Assembly (NCBI GenBank): GCA_964385405.1
Contig: CAYLOT010000010.1
Span: forward strand, 28,360 to 92,359
Direction of reading: 5' to 3'
DNA: 64,000 bases
Source of the DNA: CAIZGX01 sp964385405
Lineage (GTDB): Bacteria; Bacteroidota; Bacteroidia; Flavobacteriales_D; Sanyastnellaceae
Shown: one piece after another, positions 7,228 through 14,965 of the stretch
Numbering within the stretch: position 1 is the stretch's first letter
Layout of the letters: each line of letters begins with the position of its first letter
Notes under the pieces: model-generated
Seen by the model: only the letters and a program-made list of their open reading frames with translations
Told to the model about the DNA's origin: nothing
The model's database searches: none
Translations under genes and position numbers: made by a program

Positions 7228-10164
7228 TTATTCAATAACAATCTCGTCCAAAAAGATCCACGGCTTCCCACCAACACCCAAATGCCATTCAGGAATTTTA
7301 TCAAAGGCCGGAAGGGCAACACATTTCACATACTTCACTGCACTCACATCGCCTTTGTAATTTTTGTCGAAGGTGGCAGTGTATTCATGAACCTGCGGAC
7401 CTTCAACACGTTGCTGCGCTGTGAAGTCTTCCGAATAAACTTCGTCGTAGGACTTTCCATCATTACTCACATAGAATTTCACATTAGAAGGGAACCAGAT
7501 CCACGGACGAATGTCTTGATAAGCAGATAGTGAAAGCTTTTTGATGTTGGTCGGATTTTTCAATTCAATCACGCATTCCATTTTACCGTTGTATCCTTGC
7601 CATACACCTGTTCTGAAATCGAGCTTACCACGAATGCCGTCTATGAGTGCATCATTCCCGCCAGCAGTATATTGCGCGTCGTAGTTACCCACTTCCTTCA
7701 TCACTAAATTTCCTGATCGCTTGTAGAAAGTGGCTTCAATCCATGGACTTTCAATTTCGTCGCCATAGCTAGAAATTCCTTTTACTTTCACCGTGCAAGT
7801 CTTGGTTACCTTGAATGGAGCGGTGTAGGTGAATTCTTTCGCTTTAGCATTTCCTTCTTCCAGAATTAGAACTTGAAGTTTCGCATTCTTATTCAAACAA
7901 GAAATGGAAATCATTTGCTCACCCACGAATGCGCGATTGGGCGCGGAGATGATTGGTGCGGGGACAATGTTTTTTTCTTGATAAATACCCATTGGGTAAG
8001 GGGCAGGTTCACCCTGACTGCGAATATCATAATTCGACATAGGGATATATTCATAATCTTGCCACCAACCGGTATAGTCGGCAGGACAAATCGGATAAGT
8101 ATTCCAAGCGCTTACAACATACCAAGCCGACATTTGTCCGCAGTCTTCGTTTCCGCAAAGACCATCGGGAGTGGGAGAGTAGAGGGTCTTCATAATGCTA
8201 TCGCGATACATATGCAGCTTATCACGATTCACATATGCATACAAATATGCCATGTGATGACTCGGCTCGTTACCGTGCGCATATTGTCCAATGAGTCCTG
8301 TAATATCAGCTTGTTCTCTTCCGGTAGTTTGGGTTGGAGCGTTGAAGAGTTTATCCAATTCTGCTTCGAATCCTTTCTTTCCACCCATCAATTCCATCAA
8401 CTCAGGAATCGCGTGTGGCGCGAAGAATCGATACTGCCATGCGTTTGCTTCAGTATAATGGAAGTTCACTTGATACGGATCGAATGGTGTTGCGAATCCG
8501 CCATTCACACGAGCACGCATGAATTTCGTTTCTGGATCGAAAACGTTTTTCCAGTTCTGAGAACGAATGGCATATTGTTGCGCAACCGCTTTGTCTCCGA
8601 TCATTTCAGCATAACGAGAAATGCAGAAATCGTCGTAAGCAAACTCTAACGTCTTGCTCACGCTTTCACTGAACTCATCACCAGGAACGTAGCCCAATTT
8701 AACGTAGGCTTTCTTTTCATCCTGAGGACCATTACTCGTCGCAATCATGGCTTCCAACATTTTCAATTCGTCTTCACGATTTTTGAAACGAATACCTTGT
8801 TGGTAGGCTTCAGCTACAACAGGAACGCTGTGATACCCAATCATGCAGTAGGTCTCATTGCCGGCCAATTCCCATACAGGAAGTTCACCTCGCTCTTTAT
8901 ACATTTCAAGGAAGGTCTTCATCCAATCTTCTGTGCGTTCTGGTTCGAGTTTGCACATCATAGGATGGTAAGCACGGAAGGTATCCCAGAGTGAAAACAC
9001 CGTGTAGCGGGTATATCCTTCAGCTTTGTGAATCTTATTGTCCATGCCTCTGTATCTTCCATCTACATCGCTCCACACATTTGGAACCGTATAACAGTGA
9101 TACAAGGAAGTGCGGTAATTTTCAAGTCCTTGTCCGGATGGAAATAGCAATGGTGCAGGTGCTTTTTCAAAAACTTTCTGCCACTCTTCTTCAACTTTTT
9201 GTTTGTTGTATCGGAAGTCTGCCTTTGGCATTTCAGCATATAAATTTCTCTTCGCGCCTTCCTCATCTACCCCCGAAATACCTACACGAATGGTTAATAC
9301 ATTTTTTTCGGTTGGAGGGAAGAGAAACTGAAACGCTTGAATCATTTCATATTCAATTTTGGTTTCCCCTTTCTCATTCACCGACTTGCTGCGTTGCATA
9401 AGTTGATCGTTCGCAACAAAAGGTTGAGAGAACACCGCATAGAAATAAGTGTGTTGTTCTGTTGCCCAAGCCTCAGAAACACGGTATCCGCTAATCGCAG
9501 TATCCCCGTATAAATGCAAGTCGTAATACAACAACTTATCGCGATGCATGAAATCTAAAAACAACAAACACGAATCTCCAGGTTGCATTTTGTATTCGTG
9601 CATGCCCGCATGGGTAGAGGCTGTCATGCGAGCGTCAATGCCATAGTCGCTTAATCGAACACCATAAAATCCTGGACTTCCAACCTCCATGTTGTGTGCA
9701 AATCGCGAGGCAATGGCATCGCGCCAAAGTGGTTTTTCTTTCGTGTGTCCGTTCGTTGGCATGAACAAAATATCTCCATAATCGGAAACCCCTGTGCCTT
9801 GCAAATGCGTGTGAGTGAACCCATAAATAATGCTGTCGCTGTAATGGTAACCGCCGCAACCGTCCCAACCGTCGAGACGAGTATCCGGACTCAATTGCAC
9901 CATTCCGAAAGGAGCAGTTGCTCCAGGAAACGTATGTCCATGTCCGCCCGTTCCCGTGAAAACATTTACACTGAATTTTTTAGATGCCCCTTGGTTTACA
10001 GAAACTTCATTTACCTGAACCGAATGACTGTTCGGCTTTGAAGTTTGAGGTGCAACATCATACACTTCAGCATTTTCATTTGGTGGAAGGTGCGCTATGA
10101 CGCACGAGCCAAGTGTTAGGCTGGAAAGAAAAAATGCGGAGAGGTAGAAATGTATTTTTTTCAT
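7228..10164 (-). CDS. GH92 family alpha-mannosidase, lipoprotein
   Basis: A 978-aa calcium-dependent exo-alpha-mannosidase of family GH92, which trims alpha-linked mannose from N-glycans or mannans. The N-terminal signal with LTLGSC indicates a lipoprotein, so it is probably anchored to the envelope. The N-terminal beta-sandwich carries GTGGHGHTFPGATAPFG, DGWDGCGGYHY and FTHTHLQGTG. The (alpha/alpha)6 domain contains GNEPSHHMAYLY and GNEDCGQMSAWY, hallmark GH92 segments. After residue ~755 come a beta-sandwich (Fn3/chitobiase-like) and a C-terminal F5/8-type discoidin domain for sugar binding. The start is set at 10164 because this ATG overlaps the upstream TGA (ATGA) and begins the signal peptide; a start 24 nt earlier is possible but unlikely. 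Confidence 0.93.
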   Translation of the reverse strand: MKKIHFYLSAFFLSSLTLGSCVIAHLPPNENAEVYDVAPQTSKPNSHSVQVNEVSVNQGASKKFSVNVFTGTGGHGHTFPGATAPFGMVQLSPDTRLDGWDGCGGYHYSDSIIYGFTHTHLQGTGVSDYGDILFMPTNGHTKEKPLWRDAIASRFAHNMEVGSPGFYGVRLSDYGIDARMTASTHAGMHEYKMQPGDSCLLFLDFMHRDKLLYYDLHLYGDTAISGYRVSEAWATEQHTYFYAVFSQPFVANDQLMQRSKSVNEKGETKIEYEMIQAFQFLFPPTEKNVLTIRVGISGVDEEGAKRNLYAEMPKADFRYNKQKVEEEWQKVFEKAPAPLLFPSGQGLENYRTSLYHCYTVPNVWSDVDGRYRGMDNKIHKAEGYTRYTVFSLWDTFRAYHPMMCKLEPERTEDWMKTFLEMYKERGELPVWELAGNETYCMIGYHSVPVVAEAYQQGIRFKNREDELKMLEAMIATSNGPQDEKKAYVKLGYVPGDEFSESVSKTLEFAYDDFCISRYAEMIGDKAVAQQYAIRSQNWKNVFDPETKFMRARVNGGFATPFDPYQVNFHYTEANAWQYRFFAPHAIPELMELMGGKKGFEAELDKLFNAPTQTTGREQADITGLIGQYAHGNEPSHHMAYLYAYVNRDKLHMYRDSIMKTLYSPTPDGLCGNEDCGQMSAWYVVSAWNTYPICPADYTGWWQDYEYIPMSNYDIRSQGEPAPYPMGIYQEKNIVPAPIISAPNRAFVGEQMISISCLNKNAKLQVLILEEGNAKAKEFTYTAPFKVTKTCTVKVKGISSYGDEIESPWIEATFYKRSGNLVMKEVGNYDAQYTAGGNDALIDGIRGKLDFRTGVWQGYNGKMECVIELKNPTNIKKLSLSAYQDIRPWIWFPSNVKFYVSNDGKSYDEVYSEDFTAQQRVEGPQVHEYTATFDKNYKGDVSAVKYVKCVALPAFDKIPEWHLGVGGKPWIFLDEIVIE

Positions 10165-10628
10165 GGTGCAGGAGTCGGTGAAACGCAAACTGGACAGTTC
10201 ATTCGGTCGTGAACGCCGAAATGAAGTACTTGCGGTTTGGCTATTTTGATTTGATTTAAATAAATTTCTTTTTGTTCAGCGGTAAGCAAGAGTTCGACAT
10301 TCAAGTCTCTTTCGTCACGAAGTTGCTTAATGAATTCAGATCTTGCGTTGAGGTCTTTTAAGCGTTCTTCTTCATTGATTGAAGTTTCTTCCGCTAAGGT
10401 GTTCATGATTTCTTTTTGCTCTTGAATCAATAAATGGTAATGAATGAAGATTCGCGGAATTAATTCGTTTTGTTTTTCGCTCAGGCTTAATTTTTCTTTC
10501 ATCGATTTTATTCTCGCTTGATCTTGCGCCGTAAGAATGGTTAAATCGAGCGAATCTAAAGCAGGGGTTTGAGACCAACTGACAAAGACACCGCAAATCA
10601 GCGCTAACGTAAGAATGAAACGAATCAT
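10161..10628 (-). CDS. Small secreted helical protein with C-terminal CPVC motif
   Basis: 155 aa, function unknown. Residues 1-20 are a signal peptide ending SWSQ. The rest is charged and helical, with two LTAxxQ-like motifs (LTAQDQARI near 32 and LLTAEQKEIY near 117) that resemble the LTxxQ motif of periplasmic Spy/CpxP-like proteins; this likeness is weak. The tail ends in HDRMNCPVCV, a CxxC pair that could bind metal or form a disulfide, then a Pro-rich end. It is the first gene of an operon with the GH92 mannosidase (4-nt overlap). Confidence 0.7.
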   Translation of the reverse strand: MIRFILTLALICGVFVSWSQTPALDSLDLTILTAQDQARIKSMKEKLSLSEKQNELIPRIFIHYHLLIQEQKEIMNTLAEETSINEEERLKDLNARSEFIKQLRDERDLNVELLLTAEQKEIYLNQIKIAKPQVLHFGVHDRMNCPVCVSPTPAP

Positions 10629-10632
10629 ATTT

Positions 10633-10640
10633 CAAAAATA
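10633..10640 (-). promoter_or_regulatory. -7 promoter box, start-codon proximal
   Basis: Reads TATTTTTG on the minus strand, then AAAT, then the ATG at 10628. The 4-nt gap places the expected transcription start on or next to the ATG, so the mRNA may be leaderless. Confidence 0.55.
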
Positions 10641-10660
10641 GGACAGAAGCAAAGATGTAC

Positions 10661-10668
10661 TACATTTG
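10661..10668 (+). promoter_or_regulatory. -7 promoter box of the B12 riboswitch transcript
   Basis: TACATTTG, a perfect TAnnTTTG box, 14 nt upstream of the first conserved riboswitch bases. Expected start of RNA is about 10673. Confidence 0.55.
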
Positions 10669-10682
10669 CATTGCATTTGGTC

Positions 10683-10845
10683 AATGAAGAAGTTCATTGT
10701 GAAAAGGGAATCGCGCGAAAATCGCGAACTGTGCCCGCAGCTGTTAAGCTCTTATTCGAAAGAATAAAAACGATTGCCACTCATAGCCACTGTGAAAACG
10801 GGAAGGCGCGCAACCGAGAGATAAGTCAGAAGACCTGCCAAGTGT
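10683..10845 (+). ncRNA. Cobalamin (adenosylcobalamin) riboswitch
   Basis: The conserved blocks occur in the right order: GAAAAGGGAA (10701), CTGTGCCCGCAGCTGT (about 10729-10744), GCCACTG (about 10786-10792), GGGAAGG (about 10800-10806) and the B12 box GAGATAAGTCAGAAGACC (about 10817-10834). B12 binding to this aptamer is known to repress downstream genes. Here it precedes a BtuB-type receptor by about 40 nt. The segment after the aptamer has CCCC...GGGG and TCGCT...AGCGA pairings that may form the expression platform. No T-tract is seen, so control of translation is more likely than termination. Confidence 0.93.
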
Positions 10846-10886
10846 ATTAACCCCATCATCGCTCGGGGCCAAGCGAGAAAAGGACT

Positions 10887-12788
10887 ATGAAGAAAAAACT
10901 TTGTGCTGCCTTATTGTTGTTTGTGCCTTTTGTTTTGCTAGCGCAAGACTCACTGCCGCATGTTTCCATAATGCCTTTGGAAATTATCTCTGAACGCAGC
11001 CTTAAAGCAGATGAACTGCATGCCGTAGATTCTACACTTCTGCTCCGTTCATCGTCTTTAGATATCGCGGCTACATTGCAGCGTTCAGGTATTGGAATGG
11101 TTAACAGTTATGGAGCTCCTGGATCCATCGCGTCTTTCCGATTAGGCGGAATGAGTTCAAATTACGTTACCGTAGAATTAAATGGCGCAGTGCTGAATTC
11201 ACCAACGTTGGGAATGGCGGACCTTTCTCTTATCCCCTCTTTTTTCATTCAATCGGCTTCTCTAGGAGAAAGGAATTTCAGTGGATTTCAGCGTAACGTT
11301 GGTATTGCGGCAACCCTACGTTTAGAGTCGAGCACGGCCTCTAGGAACGAAGTCTCATTCGAAAGCACAGTGACCTCCTTGCAGAATGTTTTTTACGGGA
11401 TGTCTGTTTCTAGGAAATTTGACCGTGTCAAGTTAAACATTCGCGCCTTTCAATCTCGCAACGAAAACAATTTTAGCTACCGAGATATTCATCAATGGGA
11501 AGCACCAATTGTTCTTCAAACCAACAACAACAATATTTCGCAAGGTATACAGAGCAATCTCGTTTATGCCGGAAAGAAAAGAACGCATTACTTCAACGCT
11601 ATGGCAGTTAATAGATATGCGTTGCTTCCAACTGTAATGGGCGGAGTAGGTGGCACGAACGCCAATCAAAGAGATGATTTGTTTCAGTCGACTTTTTATT
11701 GTGAAGGAAAACGCAAAGATGTTTTTTCATTCATTCATGTTCAGTCGAAGCAGGGAGTTTCGGTTATTCTTTCTAATCAGGAATATTCGAGCCATGTGGT
11801 TGCAAGTCAAATTCAAACAAGTCAGGTCAATGCGTTTGTAAATGGTTCGATTCAAATGCGCAGAGCCTTGTTTCAATTGAATCCCACGGTTGGTTTAACC
11901 TCTCTGCAATACAGAGATTGGAATGAAGAAGTGAATTGGAAAGGAGGTTCCATTTGGGCGTCTTACATTCAAGGTTTAGCCAAGGGAAAGTTCAAATTGG
12001 TGTCATGGATTAAACCAGAATGGCGCTCAGATCGCCGTCCAATTGTTAGTGGTGAAGTCGGATTGGAACTTCCATTTAAATTAAGAAAAGTAAGTTCTCA
12101 ATTTTCATTTTCAGGAAGTGTGAAATCTCGAATGCCTTCCGCTAATGATTTGTATTGGGTACAAGGAGGAAATCCAGAACTAAATTCTGAAAAAGCGAAG
12201 TGGATTCAATTCAAATGGGACAATAAGATCGATTTCGAAGTGAGAAAAGCAATTCAATTTCAAATAAATGCGAAGGCAGGAAATGTCGAGAATTGGATTC
12301 AGTGGTTGCCCTTGCCAGAGGATATCTGGTTGGCAAGCAATTTTAAGTCCGTTTCAATGAAACAAATTGAAGCAGTATCAACCTTAAAACTGCCTGTTGC
12401 TAAAGACGATATTCTCTTTTCTGTTCGAACGGAATTCACTCGAACAACAGCCTCTAATATTGGAAGTCCAGGAGTTTTTAATATTGTGTATACCCCTTGG
12501 GTTCGCGCTTCGGCTAATGTCCAATACACGCACAACAGTTGGTCATTCATGTTTTCGAATTCATTTGTTTCTAAACGGTATACCGATGAGGGAAATACAG
12601 ACTTTTATGCATTGCCGTATTTCAACCTATTTGATTTTTGTTTGAATAGAGATTGGCAATTAAAGGAGAACTCATTTACCACGCAGTTTGAAGTTCAAAA
12701 TGTTTTCAATGCCGAATATCAATGGATTCGAGGGTACGCAATGCCTGGAAGAGTCTTTTCAATAAGTCTTAAATTTTTAATTCACTAA
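10887..12788 (+). CDS. btuB: TonB-dependent vitamin B12 receptor (BtuB-like)
   Basis: A 633-aa outer-membrane TonB-dependent receptor with signal peptide (residues 1-19, ending LLAQ). The plug region includes ATLQRSGIGMVNSYG, ASFRLGGMSSNYVTVELNG and SPTLGMADLSLIP. The barrel ends in a terminal aromatic-rich strand (FSISLKFLIH). Direct control by a cobalamin riboswitch and the BtuG-like protein 15 nt downstream identify cobalamin (or a cobamide or cobinamide) as the likely cargo. The plug alone would not reveal the substrate. The symbol rests on context and should be read as BtuB-like. Confidence 0.88.
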   Translation: MKKKLCAALLLFVPFVLLAQDSLPHVSIMPLEIISERSLKADELHAVDSTLLLRSSSLDIAATLQRSGIGMVNSYGAPGSIASFRLGGMSSNYVTVELNGAVLNSPTLGMADLSLIPSFFIQSASLGERNFSGFQRNVGIAATLRLESSTASRNEVSFESTVTSLQNVFYGMSVSRKFDRVKLNIRAFQSRNENNFSYRDIHQWEAPIVLQTNNNNISQGIQSNLVYAGKKRTHYFNAMAVNRYALLPTVMGGVGGTNANQRDDLFQSTFYCEGKRKDVFSFIHVQSKQGVSVILSNQEYSSHVVASQIQTSQVNAFVNGSIQMRRALFQLNPTVGLTSLQYRDWNEEVNWKGGSIWASYIQGLAKGKFKLVSWIKPEWRSDRRPIVSGEVGLELPFKLRKVSSQFSFSGSVKSRMPSANDLYWVQGGNPELNSEKAKWIQFKWDNKIDFEVRKAIQFQINAKAGNVENWIQWLPLPEDIWLASNFKSVSMKQIEAVSTLKLPVAKDDILFSVRTEFTRTTASNIGSPGVFNIVYTPWVRASANVQYTHNSWSFMFSNSFVSKRYTDEGNTDFYALPYFNLFDFCLNRDWQLKENSFTTQFEVQNVFNAEYQWIRGYAMPGRVFSISLKFLIH

Positions 12789-12803
12789 CTAAATAAAAGA
12801 AAC

Positions 12804-13847
12804 ATGAAGTTTAAATTTTTATCTGTCGTTTTCTTATCTCTTGTCATGGTTTCATGTGACAAATGCAAAAATGATGAACCGAAAGTTGCCGATTATTCTA
12901 ATGGTGCTTACATTATTAATGAAGGGTCATTTGGTAATTTAAATGGAAGTGTAACATGGACGCTGAACAATGTTGTTGTGTCTAATCCTTTCGCCGATGC
13001 AAATGGAACTGCTCTCGGAGATGTTATTTCGGACTTCGATATCGTGAATGGTAAGTTCTACGCTGTTTCGAACTCAACGGCGAAGGTTATGGTTATGAAT
13101 GCAACAACCTTCAAGGTTGAAGCAGAAATAACCGGATTCGGATACCCCCGTTCGTTTCAATATGTTGGAAACGGATTAGCTGCTGTTACCGATGGCTCCC
13201 TAGATGGAACAGTGAAGTGGATAGATCTTGCAACAAATACAATAACCGGATCAACGGCTGTTGGTTTGGGTCCTGAAGGTATGTGCGTATTCGGCGACAG
13301 ACTGTATGTGTGTAACAGTGGGGGATGGGACATAGACAATAGAGTTTCTGTAATAGACATCCCCTCTCAATCTGTGCTTACCCATGTTCAAGTTGGAGAC
13401 AGACCTGTCGAGATTCAAGCAGATGCGAACGGTTTGCTTTGGGTGTTGTGCAGTGGAGAAACACAATACGATGCAACTTGGACACAAATTATCGGGCACA
13501 CGCCTGCTTCCTTAGCTCAATTAAATACAGTTGATAATTCTATCTCTTTATACGAAATTGGAGTGTTAGGAGATCATCCGTTGCACATGTCGAAAGATGA
13601 AACGAGTCATAGAATTTATATATCGAATACGACACTGTTGTCTTTCGATATGCAAACAGCAGTCTTTACAGACTTCTTGACTCAGAGTTCAAATGGAGTG
13701 TCTGTTAATCCCATAACACATGAAGTTTGGGTGTGTAGTGAGACAAATTATGCATCACCTTCAACAGTGAAAGTTTACAGTTCAACAGGAACTTACATTA
13801 AAGAAGTAAATGCTGGTATTGCTGCTTGGAAAGTGGAATTCAACTAA
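12804..13847 (+). CDS. BtuG-like surface lipoprotein, YncE/DUF5074 beta-propeller
   Basis: A 347-aa lipoprotein: signal with lipobox LVMVSC, then Cys18 followed by DKCKND. The rest is made of repeated propeller blades (YIINEGSFG, KVMVMNATTFKVEAEI, VKWIDLATNTITGS, GLGPEGMCV, RVSVIDIPSQSVLTHV, VGDRPVEIQ), as in the YncE/DUF5074 family. In Bacteroides thetaiotaomicron a protein of this kind (BtuG) sits on BtuB and captures B12 with very high affinity. The B12 riboswitch plus receptor immediately upstream suggest the same role here. The overall family is clear; B12 binding is inferred from context. Confidence 0.82.
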   Translation: MKFKFLSVVFLSLVMVSCDKCKNDEPKVADYSNGAYIINEGSFGNLNGSVTWTLNNVVVSNPFADANGTALGDVISDFDIVNGKFYAVSNSTAKVMVMNATTFKVEAEITGFGYPRSFQYVGNGLAAVTDGSLDGTVKWIDLATNTITGSTAVGLGPEGMCVFGDRLYVCNSGGWDIDNRVSVIDIPSQSVLTHVQVGDRPVEIQADANGLLWVLCSGETQYDATWTQIIGHTPASLAQLNTVDNSISLYEIGVLGDHPLHMSKDETSHRIYISNTTLLSFDMQTAVFTDFLTQSSNGVSVNPITHEVWVCSETNYASPSTVKVYSSTGTYIKEVNAGIAAWKVEFN

Positions 13848-13866
13848 AAGGAAAATGCAGGAAATA

Positions 13867-13894
13867 AAAAAGCCGCTTCATGAAGCGGCTTTTT
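13867..13894. terminator. Bidirectional intrinsic terminator
   Basis: A perfect 14-bp inverted repeat, AAAAAGCCGCTTCA then TGAAGCGGCTTTTT. It gives a GC-rich stem with a T-run on both strands and lies between the convergent btuG-like gene and the 13913 gene. Confidence 0.92.
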
Positions 13895-13912
13895 AGTTCG
13901 TATGAAATTAAA

Positions 13913-14257
13913 TTATTTCTGTTCAACGAAATTTCCATTTTGTTTTACAAGGTGAATGTGAGCAGCAGTTACTGTAAGATTCACGTTGTTGTTCGATTGA
14001 CAAACAACTACTCCGCCGGTTGTGGTGCGCACAGTATATGAGATTCCAATTAAGGTTCTGTTCGCATCGAATTGAGGGGTGTATTGAAAATCTAAACCTT
14101 GTGCAATCATCTCATTACGCAATTGGAACAATTGCTCACGAGTTGTGCTTGTTGAAAGTGTTAGGTTCACTTCATTGCTTGAAACAATGTTTTGTGCCAT
14201 AACTGTAGTGCCCAATGTAAGAGCTGCAGCAACTAAAAGAGAACGTAGAGTTTTCAT
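13913..14257 (-). CDS. Small secreted protein of unknown function
   Basis: 114 aa with a clean signal peptide (residues 1-22, ending VMAQN). The mature part (NLTLSTSTTREQLFQLRNEM, then GLDFQYTPQFDANRTLIGISY) resembles a short alpha-beta module found after BlaR1/M56-type proteins and alone in many Bacteroidota, in which a helix of the type 'EQLxxLRxEMxxxGxxF' is followed by a strand hairpin. This likeness is from memory and unverified. It has its own terminator (shared at 13867-13894) and appears monocistronic. No function is proposed. Confidence 0.75.
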   Translation of the reverse strand: MKTLRSLLVAAALTLGTTVMAQNIVSSNEVNLTLSTSTTREQLFQLRNEMIAQGLDFQYTPQFDANRTLIGISYTVRTTTGGVVVCQSNNNVNLTVTAAHIHLVKQNGNFVEQK

Positions 14258-14373
14258 AGTTTTAAATCTTTACACAATTATACAAATAGTTTTTATTTAT
14301 TGGTGAGTGAAATGAAAAATAATCCGTTCGATTTATGAACTATTTTCGCCACTTATTTTAATCCTAACGAAAA

Positions 14374-14901
14374 GTGAGCCAAAAATTATCTTCTTCAGAA
14401 TTACGCATTCAGCTAATGTCCTCCGACGAGTCTATTGCATTAGCTGCCATTGAGCAATTAAAATCAAATGGGAAGGCGAGTGCCATTGCTCCTTTGTTAG
14501 AGGCGTTGGCTTCTTCGGAATACGATTCTGTTAAACGAGAATCTCGAGAGATGCTGTCTGCCATGCGTGTTAAGAACGCTGAAGAAGAATTGGTGCAGGC
14601 TTTATTCGACTCGAGATACAAATCCATTCAAGTAGATATACTCCAGTTTTTATGGAGCAACGGATTTTCTGGAGCAGGACAATTACATACTTTGGTAGAG
14701 GTGGCGGTAAAAAACGGTCTGCAAGGAATGCTTGAACTTTTAAGCATTCTCGAAGTAGAAGAAGGAGTTTATTCTGAAGAAGAGCAACTGGGAGCAATGA
14801 GCTTTCTCAGAAGCACCTCGCAGGACAATTATACGAGAGAAGAAAAAATTCTATTCAACGATATTCTCCGCGCAATAGACACCCTCATCATAAACGAATA
14901 A
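14374..14901 (+). CDS. HEAT-repeat-like cytoplasmic protein
   Basis: 175 aa, all-helical, no signal peptide. Repeated paired helices (SIALAAIEQLKSNGKASAIAP then LLEALASSEYDSVKRESREM and so on) look like HEAT/armadillo-type repeats, which act as protein-binding scaffolds. The start is a GTG at 14374; a TATTTTCG box about 25 nt upstream (14343-14350) fits it, and no earlier in-frame ATG is seen. A hairpin array begins 5 nt after the stop codon. No more specific function can be given. Confidence 0.72.
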   Translation: MSQKLSSSELRIQLMSSDESIALAAIEQLKSNGKASAIAPLLEALASSEYDSVKRESREMLSAMRVKNAEEELVQALFDSRYKSIQVDILQFLWSNGFSGAGQLHTLVEVAVKNGLQGMLELLSILEVEEGVYSEEEQLGAMSFLRSTSQDNYTREEKILFNDILRAIDTLIINE

Positions 14902-14905
14902 TACT

Positions 14906-14965
14906 CGCGAAGCGTCATCAATCGAAGATTGTCATCACGCAGTGTCATCACAACGAGTTGTTATC
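14906..14965. repeat. Second array of mini-hairpins joined by TCAT linkers
   Basis: Four units: 14906-14914 CGC-GAA-GCG; 14919-14931 CAATC-GAA-GATTG; 14936-14944 CAC-GCA-GTG; and 14949-14961 CACAACGAGTTGT. TCAT lies between each pair. The last unit is the same stem as the last unit of the 5873-5971 array (CACAAC-GAA-GTTGTG) with one loop base lost, and is followed by TATC instead of TCATC. It fills the gap between two convergent genes; the minus-strand stop codon (14961-14963) is inside its edge. Confidence 0.8.

Noticed and set aside
7873..8649. 258-codon plus-strand open frame inside the GH92 gene
   Set aside because: It is antisense to a clear GH92 domain and has no recognisable protein features; a shadow frame.
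10849..10880. Riboswitch-linked terminator or further TCAT hairpin
   Set aside because: The TCGCT/AGCGA pairing has an 8-nt loop and no T-tract; it is better read as part of the expression platform.
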